Source: Pseudomonas sp. RIT409 (GTDB lineage: Bacteria; Pseudomonadota; Gammaproteobacteria; Pseudomonadales; Pseudomonadaceae). From it: DNA of 64,000 nucleotides. The position numbers and the translations under genes are program-made. Shown piece by piece: positions 1-8,755 of the stretch. The number at the start of each line of letters is the position of its first letter. The stretch's first letter is position 1. Location: positions 1-64,000 of the forward strand of contig NZ_QARE02000020.1 in NCBI RefSeq assembly GCF_003052515.2, given 5' to 3'. The notes beneath the pieces were generated by a model. The model had not been told where the DNA came from. It searched no databases and worked only from the letters and a program-made list of their open reading frames with translations.

Positions 1-894
1 CAACCCGGCATCGATTACCACGCGGACGCCGTCGATGGTCAGGCTGGTCTCGGCGATGTTCGTCGCCAGCACCACCTTGCGCTTGCCCGCTGGCGCCGGG
101 TCGATGGCCGCGCGCTGTGCACTCAGGTCCAACTCGCCATGCAGCGGACAGAGCATCGCATCACTGCGCTCGCCCAAGGCATCGGCTAACTGTTGATGGA
201 CGCGACGAATCTCCGCCTGCCCAGGCAGAAACACCAATAAACTGCCCGATTCATTGCCCAACGCATCAAGCACGGTTTGCACGACACGCGGCTCGATGAA
301 CTCGCCCGGCTGAAACGGTCGGCCCCACCGCAGCGCCACCGGAAACATCCGCCCTTCGCTGCTGATCACCGGCGCATCGTCGAGTAGGCTCGACAGCCGC
401 TCGCCTTCGAGGGTCGCCGACATCAGGAGGATTTTCAGCGGTTGCTCGTCCCGGAACAACGCACGGCCGTTGAGGGTCAGCGCCAAAGCAAGATCGGCGT
501 CGAGACTGCGCTCGTGAAATTCGTCGAAGATCAACAGCCCGACGCCTTCCAGGGACGGGTCTTCCTGCAAACGTCGGGTCAGGATGCCTTCGGTCACCAC
601 TTCGATACGGGTGGACGGGCCGACCTTGCTCTCCAGTCGAAGCCGGTAGCCCACCGTTTCACCGACTTTTTCCCCCAGCTCCGACGCCAGCCGCTCAGCA
701 GCGGCCCGGGCGGCCAGACGACGGGGTTCGAGCATCAGGATGGTCTGCCCCGCCAGCCACGGCTCCCGCAAGAGCGCGAGGGGAACGCGTGTGGTCTTGC
801 CCGCACCGGGCGGCGCTTCGAGTACCGCTTCGTGACGGTGGACCAAGGCCTGGCGCAGCGCAGGCAGGGCGGCATCGATGGGTAGGAAAATCAT
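1..894 (-). CDS. hrpB: ATP-dependent helicase HrpB (N-terminal part, cut by window edge)
   Basis: The first 298 residues of a DEAH-box superfamily 2 helicase are visible; the rest lies beyond the left edge. A Walker A motif (APPGAGKT) is near residues 27-34, the DEFH box is at about 124-127 and a SAT motif follows. The N-terminus (MIFLPIDAALPALRQAL) is typical of HrpB rather than HrpA, which is longer and begins differently. The ATG at 894 opens the frame. HrpB is a putative RNA helicase whose physiological substrate is not well defined. It is divergent from the lipoprotein gene at 1039, so the 145-bp gap should hold both promoters. Confidence 0.93.
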   Translation of the reverse strand, partial: MIFLPIDAALPALRQALVHRHEAVLEAPPGAGKTTRVPLALLREPWLAGQTILMLEPRRLAARAAAERLASELGEKVGETVGYRLRLESKVGPSTRIEVVTEGILTRRLQEDPSLEGVGLLIFDEFHERSLDADLALALTLNGRALFRDEQPLKILLMSATLEGERLSSLLDDAPVISSEGRMFPVALRWGRPFQPGEFIEPRVVQTVLDALGNESGSLLVFLPGQAEIRRVHQQLADALGERSDAMLCPLHGELDLSAQRAAIDPAPAGKRKVVLATNIAETSLTIDGVRVVIDAGL

Positions 895-1038
895 GGTGGC
901 TCCAAACACGGGTCGCCGATTATACGGGTCTGGCTCGCGTCTTTGCTTCTCGCGACACCGAACCGTCGCGCTCACGGGATAGTCTTATTGGTTAGGCATT
1001 TGCCTTGTATAGTTGCGACTTCCTCTGAGGAGATCTTC

Positions 1039-1464
1039 ATGCGTATTCCTTCCCGTTTGATCGGCGGTGCTCTGGTTGTCAGCCTGCTGGCTCAACTGAC
1101 CGCTTGCGGCAGCATTTTCTACCCCGAACGCCGCGGCCAGATTCAAGGCAGCGGCCGGATGGACCCCGCAATCGTGGTGCTCGACGCCATCGGTTTGCTG
1201 TTCTACATCATCCCCGGCGTGATCGCATTTGGCGTCGATTTCGCCACCGGCGCCATCTACCTGCCCCAAGGCAAACAGGCGCAAGTCGACCCGCAGAAGC
1301 TGCAACCCGCCGTGCGTGCGGATGGCACGGTAGACAATGCCAAGTTGCAGGCCATCCTGCAGGCCGAACTGGGCCGCAGCCTGCCATTGGATGACCCACG
1401 CCTGATTCAGCACAAAGGCAGCGTGGAGCAACTGGCGTCACTGGGTCTGGTGCCCTCCGCCTGA
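1039..1464 (+). CDS. Small predicted lipoprotein, conserved in Pseudomonas
   Basis: This encodes a 141-residue protein with a lipoprotein signal: a charged start (MRIPSR), a hydrophobic stretch and a lipobox ending in LTAC, making Cys23 the likely lipidated residue. A second hydrophobic segment (about residues 48-68, VVLDAIGLLFYIIPGVIAF) suggests close membrane association. The C-terminal half is polar. The ATG at 1039 was chosen because a GAGGAG ribosome-binding site precedes it and because it yields the lipobox; an upstream in-frame extension to 943 has no such support. I do not recognise a functional family. It lies 30 bp upstream of the metal exporter gene and may be cotranscribed. Confidence 0.8.
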   Translation: MRIPSRLIGGALVVSLLAQLTACGSIFYPERRGQIQGSGRMDPAIVVLDAIGLLFYIIPGVIAFGVDFATGAIYLPQGKQAQVDPQKLQPAVRADGTVDNAKLQAILQAELGRSLPLDDPRLIQHKGSVEQLASLGLVPSA

Positions 1465-1494
1465 TGATTTACGTCGACTCGCTGAGGAAGCGCC

Positions 1495-2400
1495 ATGAAC
1501 AGCAGTCCTGAACACGCCCGGTTATTGCGTCTGGCAACGCGAGCCTCGCTGGCGGTGGCCAGTATTCTGGTGATCGCCAAAGCCGTTGCCTGGTGGCTGA
1601 GCGGCTCGGTCAGCCTGCTGGCGGGCCTTACCGACTCGCTGCTCGATGGCGCCGCCTCCTTCCTCAACTTGCTGGCGGTGCATTACGCGTTGCGTCCGGC
1701 CGATGACGACCATCGTTACGGTCACGGCAAGGCCGAGGCCCTGTCCGGGATGGCGCAATCGTTGTTCATCGCCGTCAGTGCGTGCCTGATCGCCTTTCAA
1801 GCAATCGAGCGCATTCAGCACCCCGAGCCGCTGAACGCCCCTGGCTTGGGCATGTTGGTCATGCTGCTGTCGATCGTGCTGACGGTCGCGCTTCTGGCTC
1901 TGCAACGCAAAGTGGTCAAGGAGACCGGCTCAGCCGCGATCCGCGCCGACTCGCTGCACTACCGTTCCGACCTGCTGCTCAACGTCAGCATCATGGTGGC
2001 GCTGGGCCTGGCCTACTTCGGATACGGCCAACTGGATGCCTGGTTCGGTCTGGCCATCGCCTTCTACATTTTGTGGAGCGCGGTTTCCATCGCTCGCGAG
2101 ACGGTGTCAGTGCTGATGGACGCGGAACTGGAGCCAGGTGTCAGCGCGAAGATGCTCGAACTGGCGCAAGGTGTCCCCGGCGTGCTCGGCGCCCATGACT
2201 TGCGCACACGCATTTCGGGTAACCACTGGTTCGTGCAGTTGCACCTGGAATTGCCCGGCACCTTGACCCTGTCGGTCGCGCATGACCTGTGCGTTCAGGT
2301 CGAGCAAGCGATCATCAGCGAATACCCGAAGGCCGAAGTGCTGGTCCACGCCGACCCGCAGGAAGTGGTGAATCAAGCCGGCAGTCCGGTCCTGAATTGA
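1495..2400 (+). CDS. Cation diffusion facilitator (CDF) family metal exporter
   Basis: This 301-residue protein exports divalent metal ions (Zn2+, Fe2+ or similar) across the inner membrane in exchange for protons. About six hydrophobic segments occupy residues 15-205, followed by a soluble C-terminal domain. The family's metal-binding residues are visible as D47-x3-D51 in one helix and H155-x3-D159 in another, the same DxxxD/HxxxD arrangement as in FieF (YiiP). A His/Asp-rich cytoplasmic loop (DDDHRYGHGKAE, residues 70-81) is also typical. The metal specificity cannot be read from the sequence. An inverted repeat follows the stop codon and could end transcription. Confidence 0.9.
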   Translation: MNSSPEHARLLRLATRASLAVASILVIAKAVAWWLSGSVSLLAGLTDSLLDGAASFLNLLAVHYALRPADDDHRYGHGKAEALSGMAQSLFIAVSACLIAFQAIERIQHPEPLNAPGLGMLVMLLSIVLTVALLALQRKVVKETGSAAIRADSLHYRSDLLLNVSIMVALGLAYFGYGQLDAWFGLAIAFYILWSAVSIARETVSVLMDAELEPGVSAKMLELAQGVPGVLGAHDLRTRISGNHWFVQLHLELPGTLTLSVAHDLCVQVEQAIISEYPKAEVLVHADPQEVVNQAGSPVLN

Positions 2401-2410
2401 GGGATGGGGC

Positions 2411-2446
2411 AGCCGTTGCGGGCAGAGACGAGGCCCCGCAACGGCT
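2411..2446. terminator. Inverted repeat between convergent genes, possible terminator
   Basis: A 12-bp perfect inverted repeat (AGCCGTTGCGGG and its complement) with a 12-nt loop lies between the convergent CDF and DUF6515 genes. No T-tract follows on either strand, so it may act as an RNA 3'-end stabiliser or a weak bidirectional terminator. Confidence 0.5.
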
Positions 2447-2456
2447 ATGCCCTGAC

Positions 2457-3596
2457 TCACTGCTGAACGCTGTACCCCCGACCCGCGTAGCACCCCGCCA
2501 TGGCTTGGCGGAATAGTCCGACAACTTCCGGCGCCGGCTGGTAGGTCGCGGTGGACGGATCGAAGTTGCTCTGCTGTATCGCGTACTGATAGCAGTCGTA
2601 GCGATCCTGAGCGATCTGCTGCTCGCCCTGACCGTTGGCGGGATAGGCGAGCACTTCATACGGGCTGCCCTGTTGGACCGGCTGCTCAGGGCTGTACACC
2701 GGCTCAACGCCCTGCGGCGGTTCGGCCACGACGTATTCCTGGGTGCTTTGCTCATAGGAGTAGTAAGTGCCCGCCGCCAGGAAGAACAGCGCGCTGCCCA
2801 GCCAGACCTGTTGGGCATAATCGGGCAGATACCGCACTCGCACGCCCCGTGGTGGCTCGACGACGACGTAACGCGGACCTTGGGGGCGGTACCAGTAGCC
2901 ACCCGAGTAAAAATAATCATTGCCGCGATAAGGCACGCGAGAGTAACCGCCGGGGATGCGATCGATCTCGTAGCCTGGACGGTAGCGCGGTCCCGAGCCC
3001 CAGCCATCGCCATGCCCCCCGGGGTGGCCGACCACGGGCGGGCGATTGTCCCCCCCTCGCCAAGGGTTATCACGGGGCTGATCCCGATAAAAACCCTGGC
3101 GCGGCGGTTGCGTCTGAATGGCGGTGTCGGGGCGACTCTGAATGGGCAGGCTGTTCTGGCGGTCTTGCAACTGGCGCTGTTGCAACTGTTGCTGCTGTTG
3201 GCGCTGTTGCTGTTGAAGCTGCTCTTGGCGTTGTTGCTGCAACTGCTCCTGACGCTGTTGATTGCGCTCGCGGTCTTGTTGCTGGCGCTGCTGATCGAAG
3301 CGCTGCTGCTGTTGCTGCTGGATCTGGCGCTGCTGATTCAACTGCTCCTGCTGGCGCTGCTGCTGGAATTGCTGTTGCTGTTGCTGGCGTTGCTGCTGAT
3401 CGCGCTGGCGGTCTTCGTTGAAACTGCGCTGCTGATTCTGTTGCTGCTGGCGCTGCATCTCGAAGCCACGCTGCTGTTGCTGACGTTGCTCGTTGCGCTG
3501 CTGTTGTTGCTGATTGTTATCGTCGGCCAACACCTGAGCGCTGATGCTCAAGGCCAAAAGACTGACACCTGCCAAACGCCAGATGCGCATGCTCAT
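2457..3596 (-). CDS. Secreted Gln-rich protein with DUF6515-type C-terminal domain
   Basis: This encodes 379 residues. A signal peptide (MSMRIWRLAGVSLLALSISA, cleavage near VLA-DD) is followed by a low-complexity region from about residue 27 to 165 that is roughly half glutamine mixed with Arg, Asn, Asp and Glu. A linker rich in Pro, Gly and Arg comes next, then a Tyr-rich domain with repeated 'YVVVEPPRGVRVRYLP' and 'YVVAEPPQGVEPVYSP' units typical of DUF6515. The ATG at 3596 follows a GAGGAA site; an in-frame start at 3680 would disrupt the signal peptide. It is probably periplasmic or on the cell surface. Function is unknown. The CAG/CAA-rich tract should be prone to length variation by slippage. 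Confidence 0.82.
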   Translation of the reverse strand: MSMRIWRLAGVSLLALSISAQVLADDNNQQQQQRNEQRQQQQRGFEMQRQQQQNQQRSFNEDRQRDQQQRQQQQQQFQQQRQQEQLNQQRQIQQQQQQRFDQQRQQQDRERNQQRQEQLQQQRQEQLQQQQRQQQQQLQQRQLQDRQNSLPIQSRPDTAIQTQPPRQGFYRDQPRDNPWRGGDNRPPVVGHPGGHGDGWGSGPRYRPGYEIDRIPGGYSRVPYRGNDYFYSGGYWYRPQGPRYVVVEPPRGVRVRYLPDYAQQVWLGSALFFLAAGTYYSYEQSTQEYVVAEPPQGVEPVYSPEQPVQQGSPYEVLAYPANGQGEQQIAQDRYDCYQYAIQQSNFDPSTATYQPAPEVVGLFRQAMAGCYAGRGYSVQQ

Positions 3597-3740
3597 GCTT
3601 TCCTCACTGCGGCGCGGATACCTGATGATAGGACTGCGTAATGGGTGCGCCGTTCGCCGCACTCTATCAGCGAGAAGCATGCCGTGAAACTGCGATGCCC
3701 GCGCAGGGAGGGCCGAGGAGGCTCCCGAATCGCGGGCATA

Positions 3741-3770
3741 AAAAAAGAGGGCTCGTCAGCCCTCTTTTGG
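3741..3770 (-). terminator. Rho-independent terminator on the minus strand with no gene assigned
   Basis: An 11-bp perfect stem (AAAAGAGGGCT / AGCCCTCTTTT, loop CGTC) lies in the 457-bp gap between the DUF6515 gene (start 3596) and the Lrp-type gene (start 4054). On the minus strand it is followed by seven T residues; on the plus strand only four T occur. It therefore ends a minus-strand transcript beginning somewhere in 3770-4050, where I see no convincing protein gene. A 110-codon minus-strand frame (3667-3999) runs through the terminator and looks spurious. A small RNA divergent from the Lrp-type gene is possible. The rest of the gap holds the promoter region of the 4054 gene. Confidence 0.6.
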
Positions 3771-4053
3771 ATACTTCGCCCTGGCTCGACGCTTTTGACG
3801 CCGGCTCACCTCGCATCGTCTTCTGGACAGTGCGTAGCCCGGTGGCCTGGTCAACCCTGTCGGATTGGAGGCCGCGGCTGGCCTGATTGGGCGGGCCGCG
3901 CTGGACGCTATGTCCGGGCAGTGATTCTGTTGAAAAGAATAGGCCTACAGGAGCGACAGAGGATTGCGAATGTTGCTGAGGAAAACACCACTTGCGCAAT
4001 TTTTCCCTTCGGATGAATAATTCGGCGCAATTGATCGAATAAAGGAGTCAGTC

Positions 4054-4533
4054 GTGAGCAAACTCGACAGATATGACCTGAGTATACTGGCCGAATTGCA
4101 GCGCGATGCCCGCATCTCCAATCAGGAGCTGGCCGAGCGCATCGGGCTGTCCCCGTCACCCTGCTCGCGCCGCGTCAAACAGTTGGAGGACGACGGCTAC
4201 ATCGTCCGGCAGGTAGCCCTGCTCGATCGCAAACTGCTGGGGTTGAGCCTGACCGCCTATGTGCTGATCGGCATGGACCGGCACACGCCGGACCGTTTCG
4301 AAAACTTTGAACAGCAGATCCGCAACCTGCCGCAAGTGCTGGAATGCAGCCTGGTGACCGGAGTCGACGCCGACTACCAATTGAAAGTGGTCGTGCCGGA
4401 CATGGAGCACTATCAGAAATTCCTGCTCGGCCACCTCACCCGTATCGATGGCGTGACCAGCGTGCGCTCGAGCTTCGTGCTCAATCAGGTGCTGGCCAGC
4501 ACCGAATTGCCCTTGGTGCATTTGCGCAACTGA
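4054..4533 (+). CDS. Lrp/AsnC family transcriptional regulator
   Basis: This 159-residue protein has an N-terminal winged helix-turn-helix (about residues 4-60, containing 'ISNQELAERIGLSPSPCSRRV') and a C-terminal ligand-binding RAM/AsnC domain (about 70-150), the standard layout of feast/famine regulators. It starts with GTG at 4054, eight bases after an AGGAG site; no nearby ATG fits the family N-terminus. The effector is unknown, and neither neighbour is an obvious amino-acid catabolic gene. The small DUF2788 membrane protein gene lies 48 bp downstream. The upstream 450 bp contains no gene and a minus-strand terminator. Confidence 0.9.
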   Translation: MSKLDRYDLSILAELQRDARISNQELAERIGLSPSPCSRRVKQLEDDGYIVRQVALLDRKLLGLSLTAYVLIGMDRHTPDRFENFEQQIRNLPQVLECSLVTGVDADYQLKVVVPDMEHYQKFLLGHLTRIDGVTSVRSSFVLNQVLASTELPLVHLRN

Positions 4534-4581
4534 ACCCAGTTGCGTTTTTTTGACCTGCTGCCTTACCGATTGGAGACGACC

Positions 4582-4788
4582 ATGGAGCCCGAACTGTTCG
4601 AAGAATGGATGATGACCATTCTGGTAACCGTGTTGATCGGCTTCATGGCGTTCATCGTCTGGGACCTGGCGAAGAAATCCAGCGCAGGGCGCTTCGGCAC
4701 GATCATGCTGTTCGGTGTGCTGGGCCTGGGCGTGCTGGCGTTCGTGATCAAGAGCGCGGTGATCGCCTACCTTGAGCAACACCCGTAA
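4582..4788 (+). CDS. Small inner-membrane protein, DUF2788 family
   Basis: This 68-residue protein has two predicted transmembrane helices (about residues 10-29 and 42-62) separated by a basic loop (KKSSAGRFG), the pattern of DUF2788. The start MEPELFEEW at 4582 matches the usual family N-terminus; a TTG-initiated extension to 4540 adds residues without family support. Function is unknown. It follows the Lrp-type regulator in the same direction and is convergent with rluE, so it may be part of a two-gene transcript. Confidence 0.82.
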   Translation: MEPELFEEWMMTILVTVLIGFMAFIVWDLAKKSSAGRFGTIMLFGVLGLGVLAFVIKSAVIAYLEQHP

Positions 4789-4833
4789 CGGCTCACTGGC
4801 AACCTCCCGTAAAGCCGTGCTCTCCTAGGCTCG

Positions 4834-5466
4834 TCAAAGCTTGGCGGGGACTTCTCGCCATTGCCCCTGATCCAGCCCGTCGATGCTCCAGTCGCCAATT
4901 CTCACCCTCACCAACCGCAAGGTTGGCAGGCCGACGGCTGCGGTCATCCGGCGCACCTGACGATTGCGACCTTCCTTGATGATCAGTTCCAGCCAATGGG
5001 TGGGTACGCTTTTGCGAAAACGCACCGGCGGGTTGCGCGGCCACAGTTCGGGTTCGTCGAGCAGCAGGGCCTGCGCTGGCAAGGTCGGGCCATCGTTCAG
5101 CTCGACGCCATCACGCAGCATTTGCAACTGCCTTTCAGACGGCTCGCCTTCGACCTGCACCCAATAGGTTTTCGCTAGTTTGTGCCGGGGATCGGCAATA
5201 CGCGCTTGCAACTGCCCATCATTGGTCAGCAGTAACAGGCCCTCGCTGTCGCGGTCCAGTCGCCCGGCGGGATAAACGCCTGGGATGTCGATGAAGTCCT
5301 TGAGGGTTGCGCGCCCGTGACCATCACTGAACTGGGTCAGCACGTCGAAGGGTTTATTGAACAGAATCAGCCGCGGTTCGGCAGGCGGCGCCTTGGCAAC
5401 ACGACGAGGCGAGCCCGACGGTTTGGGCGCAGGGCGACGGGCAGGGGGGCGAGGGTTGCGGGGCAT
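4834..5466 (-). CDS. rluE: 23S rRNA pseudouridine synthase RluE
   Basis: This 210-residue RsuA-family enzyme isomerises a uridine of 23S rRNA (U2457 in E. coli numbering). The catalytic motif GRLDRDSEGLLLLTNDG contains the active-site Asp, and the C-terminal 'EGRNRQVRRM' motif is also family-typical. There is no N-terminal S4 domain, which together with the length points to RluE rather than RluB/RluF. A basic, Pro/Arg-rich N-terminal extension (MPRNPRPPARRPAPKP) precedes the domain. The ATG at 5466 is preferred over a GTG at 5499 because the latter lies inside the terminator stem of the upstream amn gene. It is convergent with the DUF2788 gene. Confidence 0.9.
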   Translation of the reverse strand: MPRNPRPPARRPAPKPSGSPRRVAKAPPAEPRLILFNKPFDVLTQFSDGHGRATLKDFIDIPGVYPAGRLDRDSEGLLLLTNDGQLQARIADPRHKLAKTYWVQVEGEPSERQLQMLRDGVELNDGPTLPAQALLLDEPELWPRNPPVRFRKSVPTHWLELIIKEGRNRQVRRMTAAVGLPTLRLVRVRIGDWSIDGLDQGQWREVPAKL

Positions 5467-5487
5467 ATCAACTCGAAGCGAGAAAAC

Positions 5488-5514
5488 AGAAAGAGCCACT
5501 TTAGTGGCCCTTTC
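5488..5514 (-). terminator. Terminator of amn
   Basis: On the minus strand a 10-bp stem (AAAGGGCCAC / GTGGCTCTTT, one G-T wobble, loop TAAA) follows the amn stop codon by about 18 bp and leads into a T-rich run (CTGTTTTC). Confidence 0.75.
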
Positions 5515-5531
5515 TTCAAACGCCTAGCGAA

Positions 5532-6995
5532 TCAACGGAATGGCGGCTCATCGAAGCTGCGCAATTTGCGCGAGTGCAGCGAGTTGAGCTGGGTCCGCAT
5601 GAGGTCCAGCGCCGCGATGCCGATCTTCAGGTGCTGGGTCACCGCACGCTCGTAGAAGGCGTTGGCCGAGCCCGGCAATTTGATTTCGCTGTGCAGCGGT
5701 TTGTCCGACACGCAAAGCAGCGTCCCGTACGGCACCCGCAAGCGATAACCCTGGGCTGCGATGGTGCCGCTTTCCATGTCCACCGCGACGGCACGGGACA
5801 GGTTGATCAACGGTCGCTCCTGAGCCCAGCGCAGTTCCCAGTTACGGTCGTCATAAGTCAACACGGTGCCGGTGCGCAGGCGCTTTTTCAGGTCGTCGCC
5901 GCGCTCGCCGGTGACTTGCGCCGCCGACTCCTGCAACGCCAATTGCACCTCGGCCAACGCGGGGATCGGAATGTTCGGCGGTAGCACGCGATCCAGAATG
6001 CCGTCACGGCGCATGTAAGCGTGAGCCAGGACGTAATCACCGATGGTCTGCGACTGACGAAGCCCGCCGCAGTGCCCGATCATCAGCCAGCAATGCGGAC
6101 GCAGCACGGCGAGGTGATCGGTGATGTTCTTCGCGTTGGACGGGCCGACGCCAATGTTGACCAGCGTCACGCCATGACCGTCTTCGGCGATCAAGTGATA
6201 GGCCGGCATCTGATAGCGGTGCCAGACCACACTGGAGACGATAGCCTGCGCCTCGCCGTGATCCATGCTCTTGTCCACCACCACGTTTCCGGGCAACACC
6301 ATCTTCACGAAGCGCGGGTCGTCGCGAAGTTTTTCAAGGCCGTGGACGATGAACTGGTCGACATAGCGGTGATAGTTGGTGAGCAGGATCCACGGCTGCA
6401 CGTGGCGCCAGTCGCTGCCGGTGTAGTGCACCAGACGGCGCAGAGAGAAGTCCACGCGAGCGGCATCGAACAACGCCAGCGGCAGCGGATCGGTATTGGC
6501 CCAGTCGTAGAGGCCGTCGGCGATGCCATCGGTGGCCGCCGACAAATCGGTGCTCGGGAACACCCGCGCCAGCGTCGCCGCCGTCACGCCCGTGCCCGCC
6601 AGTTCATCGCCCTGCTCGACGACGTAGGGGTACGGAATGTTTTGCTCGCTGACACCGACCTCGACAGTGACGGTGAAGTCATTCATCAAGGGCGTCAGCT
6701 GTTCGATCAGGTATTTGCGAAACGCCGCCGGGTGGGTCACGGTGACGCTGTAGGTCCCGGGCAGTTGAACCTTGGCGTAGGCGCGAGTGGTCAGCGGCAC
6801 TTCGCCCTGGCAATGGTAGGTCAGGCGCACTTCGGGGTAGCGGAACAGCAGACGCTCGGCGGCGTCGGGCTCGATGCGGTCCTTGAGGTAACGCTTGAGC
6901 GCCTGGCTCAACGCGCTGGTCGCACGACCGTGCAGTTCGGCAAGCCGGTCCACGGCTTGCTCGGCAGTTTTTACGACGACAAAAGCTTCAGTCAC
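5532..6995 (-). CDS. amn: AMP nucleosidase
   Basis: Amn hydrolyses AMP to adenine and ribose 5-phosphate, a purine-pool control step in the cytoplasm. The N-terminal AMP nucleosidase domain (about 1-170) is followed by a phosphorylase-type (MTAP/PNP-like) domain with 'GVGPSNAKNITDHLAVLRP' and the 'AVDMESGTIAAQGYRLRVPYG' segment, in which the Met-Glu pair normally contacts ribose. The GTG at 6995 (MTEAFVVVKTAEQAV, 487 residues) sits nine bases after an AGAAGG site. The ATG at 7004 is directly abutted by that site and is less likely. It lies downstream of aidB on the same strand and ends at a terminator. Confidence 0.93.
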   Translation of the reverse strand: MTEAFVVVKTAEQAVDRLAELHGRATSALSQALKRYLKDRIEPDAAERLLFRYPEVRLTYHCQGEVPLTTRAYAKVQLPGTYSVTVTHPAAFRKYLIEQLTPLMNDFTVTVEVGVSEQNIPYPYVVEQGDELAGTGVTAATLARVFPSTDLSAATDGIADGLYDWANTDPLPLALFDAARVDFSLRRLVHYTGSDWRHVQPWILLTNYHRYVDQFIVHGLEKLRDDPRFVKMVLPGNVVVDKSMDHGEAQAIVSSVVWHRYQMPAYHLIAEDGHGVTLVNIGVGPSNAKNITDHLAVLRPHCWLMIGHCGGLRQSQTIGDYVLAHAYMRRDGILDRVLPPNIPIPALAEVQLALQESAAQVTGERGDDLKKRLRTGTVLTYDDRNWELRWAQERPLINLSRAVAVDMESGTIAAQGYRLRVPYGTLLCVSDKPLHSEIKLPGSANAFYERAVTQHLKIGIAALDLMRTQLNSLHSRKLRSFDEPPFR

Positions 6996-7105
6996 GATGT
7001 GCATCCTTCTGATCTTGCAAGGCTCCATCTTGCCTGCAACGACGAACGAAGGCACGAAATGATGGAAGCCGTACCGCATGCCCCTGCAGGAGCGCGGCCG
7101 AGGAT

Positions 7106-8755
7106 TCACGCCACCTGTGGCGAAGACCGGGCGACCAACGCTTCGACATCCACCCCACGCGGCAGCGCGCCGTACACCCGGCCCGGCTGATCGATACGCC
7201 CGGCGATGAAACCGTCGCTGACGGCGGAGTTGCCCGCCTCCAGCAACAATTTGGCCTGAAGCGCCACGGCGATGTCTTCGGTCAACTGCCGTGCGCGGTA
7301 CTGGATGTCAGCGGTGTCGCTGAACGCCGCCTTCAACCTTTCGATGTGGGAAGCCAGCCGTCGATCGCCATGACCGTCGCCCAATTCGTCGAACAGCGCA
7401 TCGAGCACGCCCGGCTCTTTGGACAGCGCCCGCAGCACATCCAGGCATTGCACGTTGCCCGAACCTTCCCACGTCGAATTGACCGGAGCTTCCCGGTACA
7501 GGCGTGGGAGGATCGTGTCTTCGACATAGCCTGCGCCGCCCATGCATTCAGCGGCTTCGTTGATCATCGCAGGGGCACGTTTGCAGATCCAATATTTGCC
7601 CACCGCCGTGACCAACCGGGCAAAACGTGCCTCATGGGCATCCTCGAGCCGCTCCAGCGAGCGTCCCATGCGCATGCTCAACGCCAGCGCCGCCTCGCTT
7701 TCCAGGGCCAAATCCGCCAACACGTTCTGCATCAAAGGCTGCTCGTTCAGCAACCGGCCGCTGACACGACGATGCGCGCAATGATGCGCGGCCTGGGTGA
7801 GGGCCTGACGCATCAGGGCGCTGGAGCCGGTCATGCAATCGAAACGGGTCATGGCGACCATTTCGATGATGGTGGGCACGCCCCGCCCCTCCTCACCGAC
7901 CATCCAGGCCAAGGCGCCGCGGAACTCCACTTCGCTGGACGCATTCGACCAGTTGCCCAGCTTGTTCTTCAGGCGCTGTATGTAGAACTCGTTGCGCGTG
8001 TCGTCTGGACGATGGCGTGGCAGCAGAAAGCAGGTCAGGCCTTTGTCGGTCTGCGCGAGGGTGAGAAAGGCGTCGCACATCGGCGCCGAACAGAACCACT
8101 TGTGCCCTACCAGCTCATAGGCCTGGCCTGGGCCAGGCTGGCCGACCGGGTAGGCCCGCGTGGTGTTCGCCCGCACATCGGTGCCGCCCTGTTTTTCGGT
8201 CATGGCCATGCCAATGGTGACCCCGGCCTTGTGGGCGACGCCGACGTTGCGCGGATCGTAGTGAGTGGCGAGGATTTTTGGCAGCCAGGTCTCGGCCAGA
8301 TCGGGCTGCAAACGGAGCGCGGGGACGCTGGCGAACGTCATGGTCAGCGGGCACCCACTGCCCGCTTCGGCCTGCGAATGGAGATAGCTCATGGCTGCGC
8401 GGGCGACATGCGCTCCGCCCTGCGGATCGGTCCATGGCAGCGAAGGAATGCCATGCTCGACAGCGGTTTGCATCAACTGATGATAGGCCGGGTGAAACTC
8501 CACCAGATCGATGCGATGCCCATAGCGATCATGGCTGGCGAACACCGGTTTGTTCTGGTTCGCCAGAAAACCCGCTTCCATCAGCGGGCCACCGGCCAGC
8601 GCGCCATAGGCATCGATCCGGGCCTCGGCCCAACCGGCCCCGAAGCGTCGCGACCACTCTTGAAGCGGCAGGTCAATGCGATAGAGATTGACCCCCTCCA
8701 GCGACGGCGGCTGGTTAGTGACTTCATGGGTCTCAGCGAACTGATGCAGGTTCAT
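7106..8755 (-). CDS. aidB: AidB-type acyl-CoA dehydrogenase
   Basis: This 549-residue flavoprotein is close to E. coli AidB in length. It has the AidB N-terminal extension ('VTNQPPSLEGVNLYRIDLPL'), the FAD-binding middle domain with 'MTEKQGGTDVRANTT', and the C-terminal segment 'RLYREAPVNSTWEGSGNVQCL' typical of the subfamily. In E. coli AidB is induced by alkylating agents and is thought to protect DNA or handle alkylated products; its physiological acyl-CoA substrate is unclear. The gene lies between the LadS-like kinase gene and amn. The context does not add a specific role. Confidence 0.88.
   Translation of the reverse strand: MNLHQFAETHEVTNQPPSLEGVNLYRIDLPLQEWSRRFGAGWAEARIDAYGALAGGPLMEAGFLANQNKPVFASHDRYGHRIDLVEFHPAYHQLMQTAVEHGIPSLPWTDPQGGAHVARAAMSYLHSQAEAGSGCPLTMTFASVPALRLQPDLAETWLPKILATHYDPRNVGVAHKAGVTIGMAMTEKQGGTDVRANTTRAYPVGQPGPGQAYELVGHKWFCSAPMCDAFLTLAQTDKGLTCFLLPRHRPDDTRNEFYIQRLKNKLGNWSNASSEVEFRGALAWMVGEEGRGVPTIIEMVAMTRFDCMTGSSALMRQALTQAAHHCAHRRVSGRLLNEQPLMQNVLADLALESEAALALSMRMGRSLERLEDAHEARFARLVTAVGKYWICKRAPAMINEAAECMGGAGYVEDTILPRLYREAPVNSTWEGSGNVQCLDVLRALSKEPGVLDALFDELGDGHGDRRLASHIERLKAAFSDTADIQYRARQLTEDIAVALQAKLLLEAGNSAVSDGFIAGRIDQPGRVYGALPRGVDVEALVARSSPQVA

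Noticed and set aside
2673..3641. Leu/Ala-rich open frame antisense to the Gln-rich gene
   Set aside because: It is the mirror of CAG/CAA codons (CTG/TTG) and has no independent start site or homology.
3667..3999. 110-codon minus-strand frame in the gap before the Lrp-type gene
   Set aside because: It reads through a strong terminator with a T-tract on the same strand and has low-complexity, non-family sequence.
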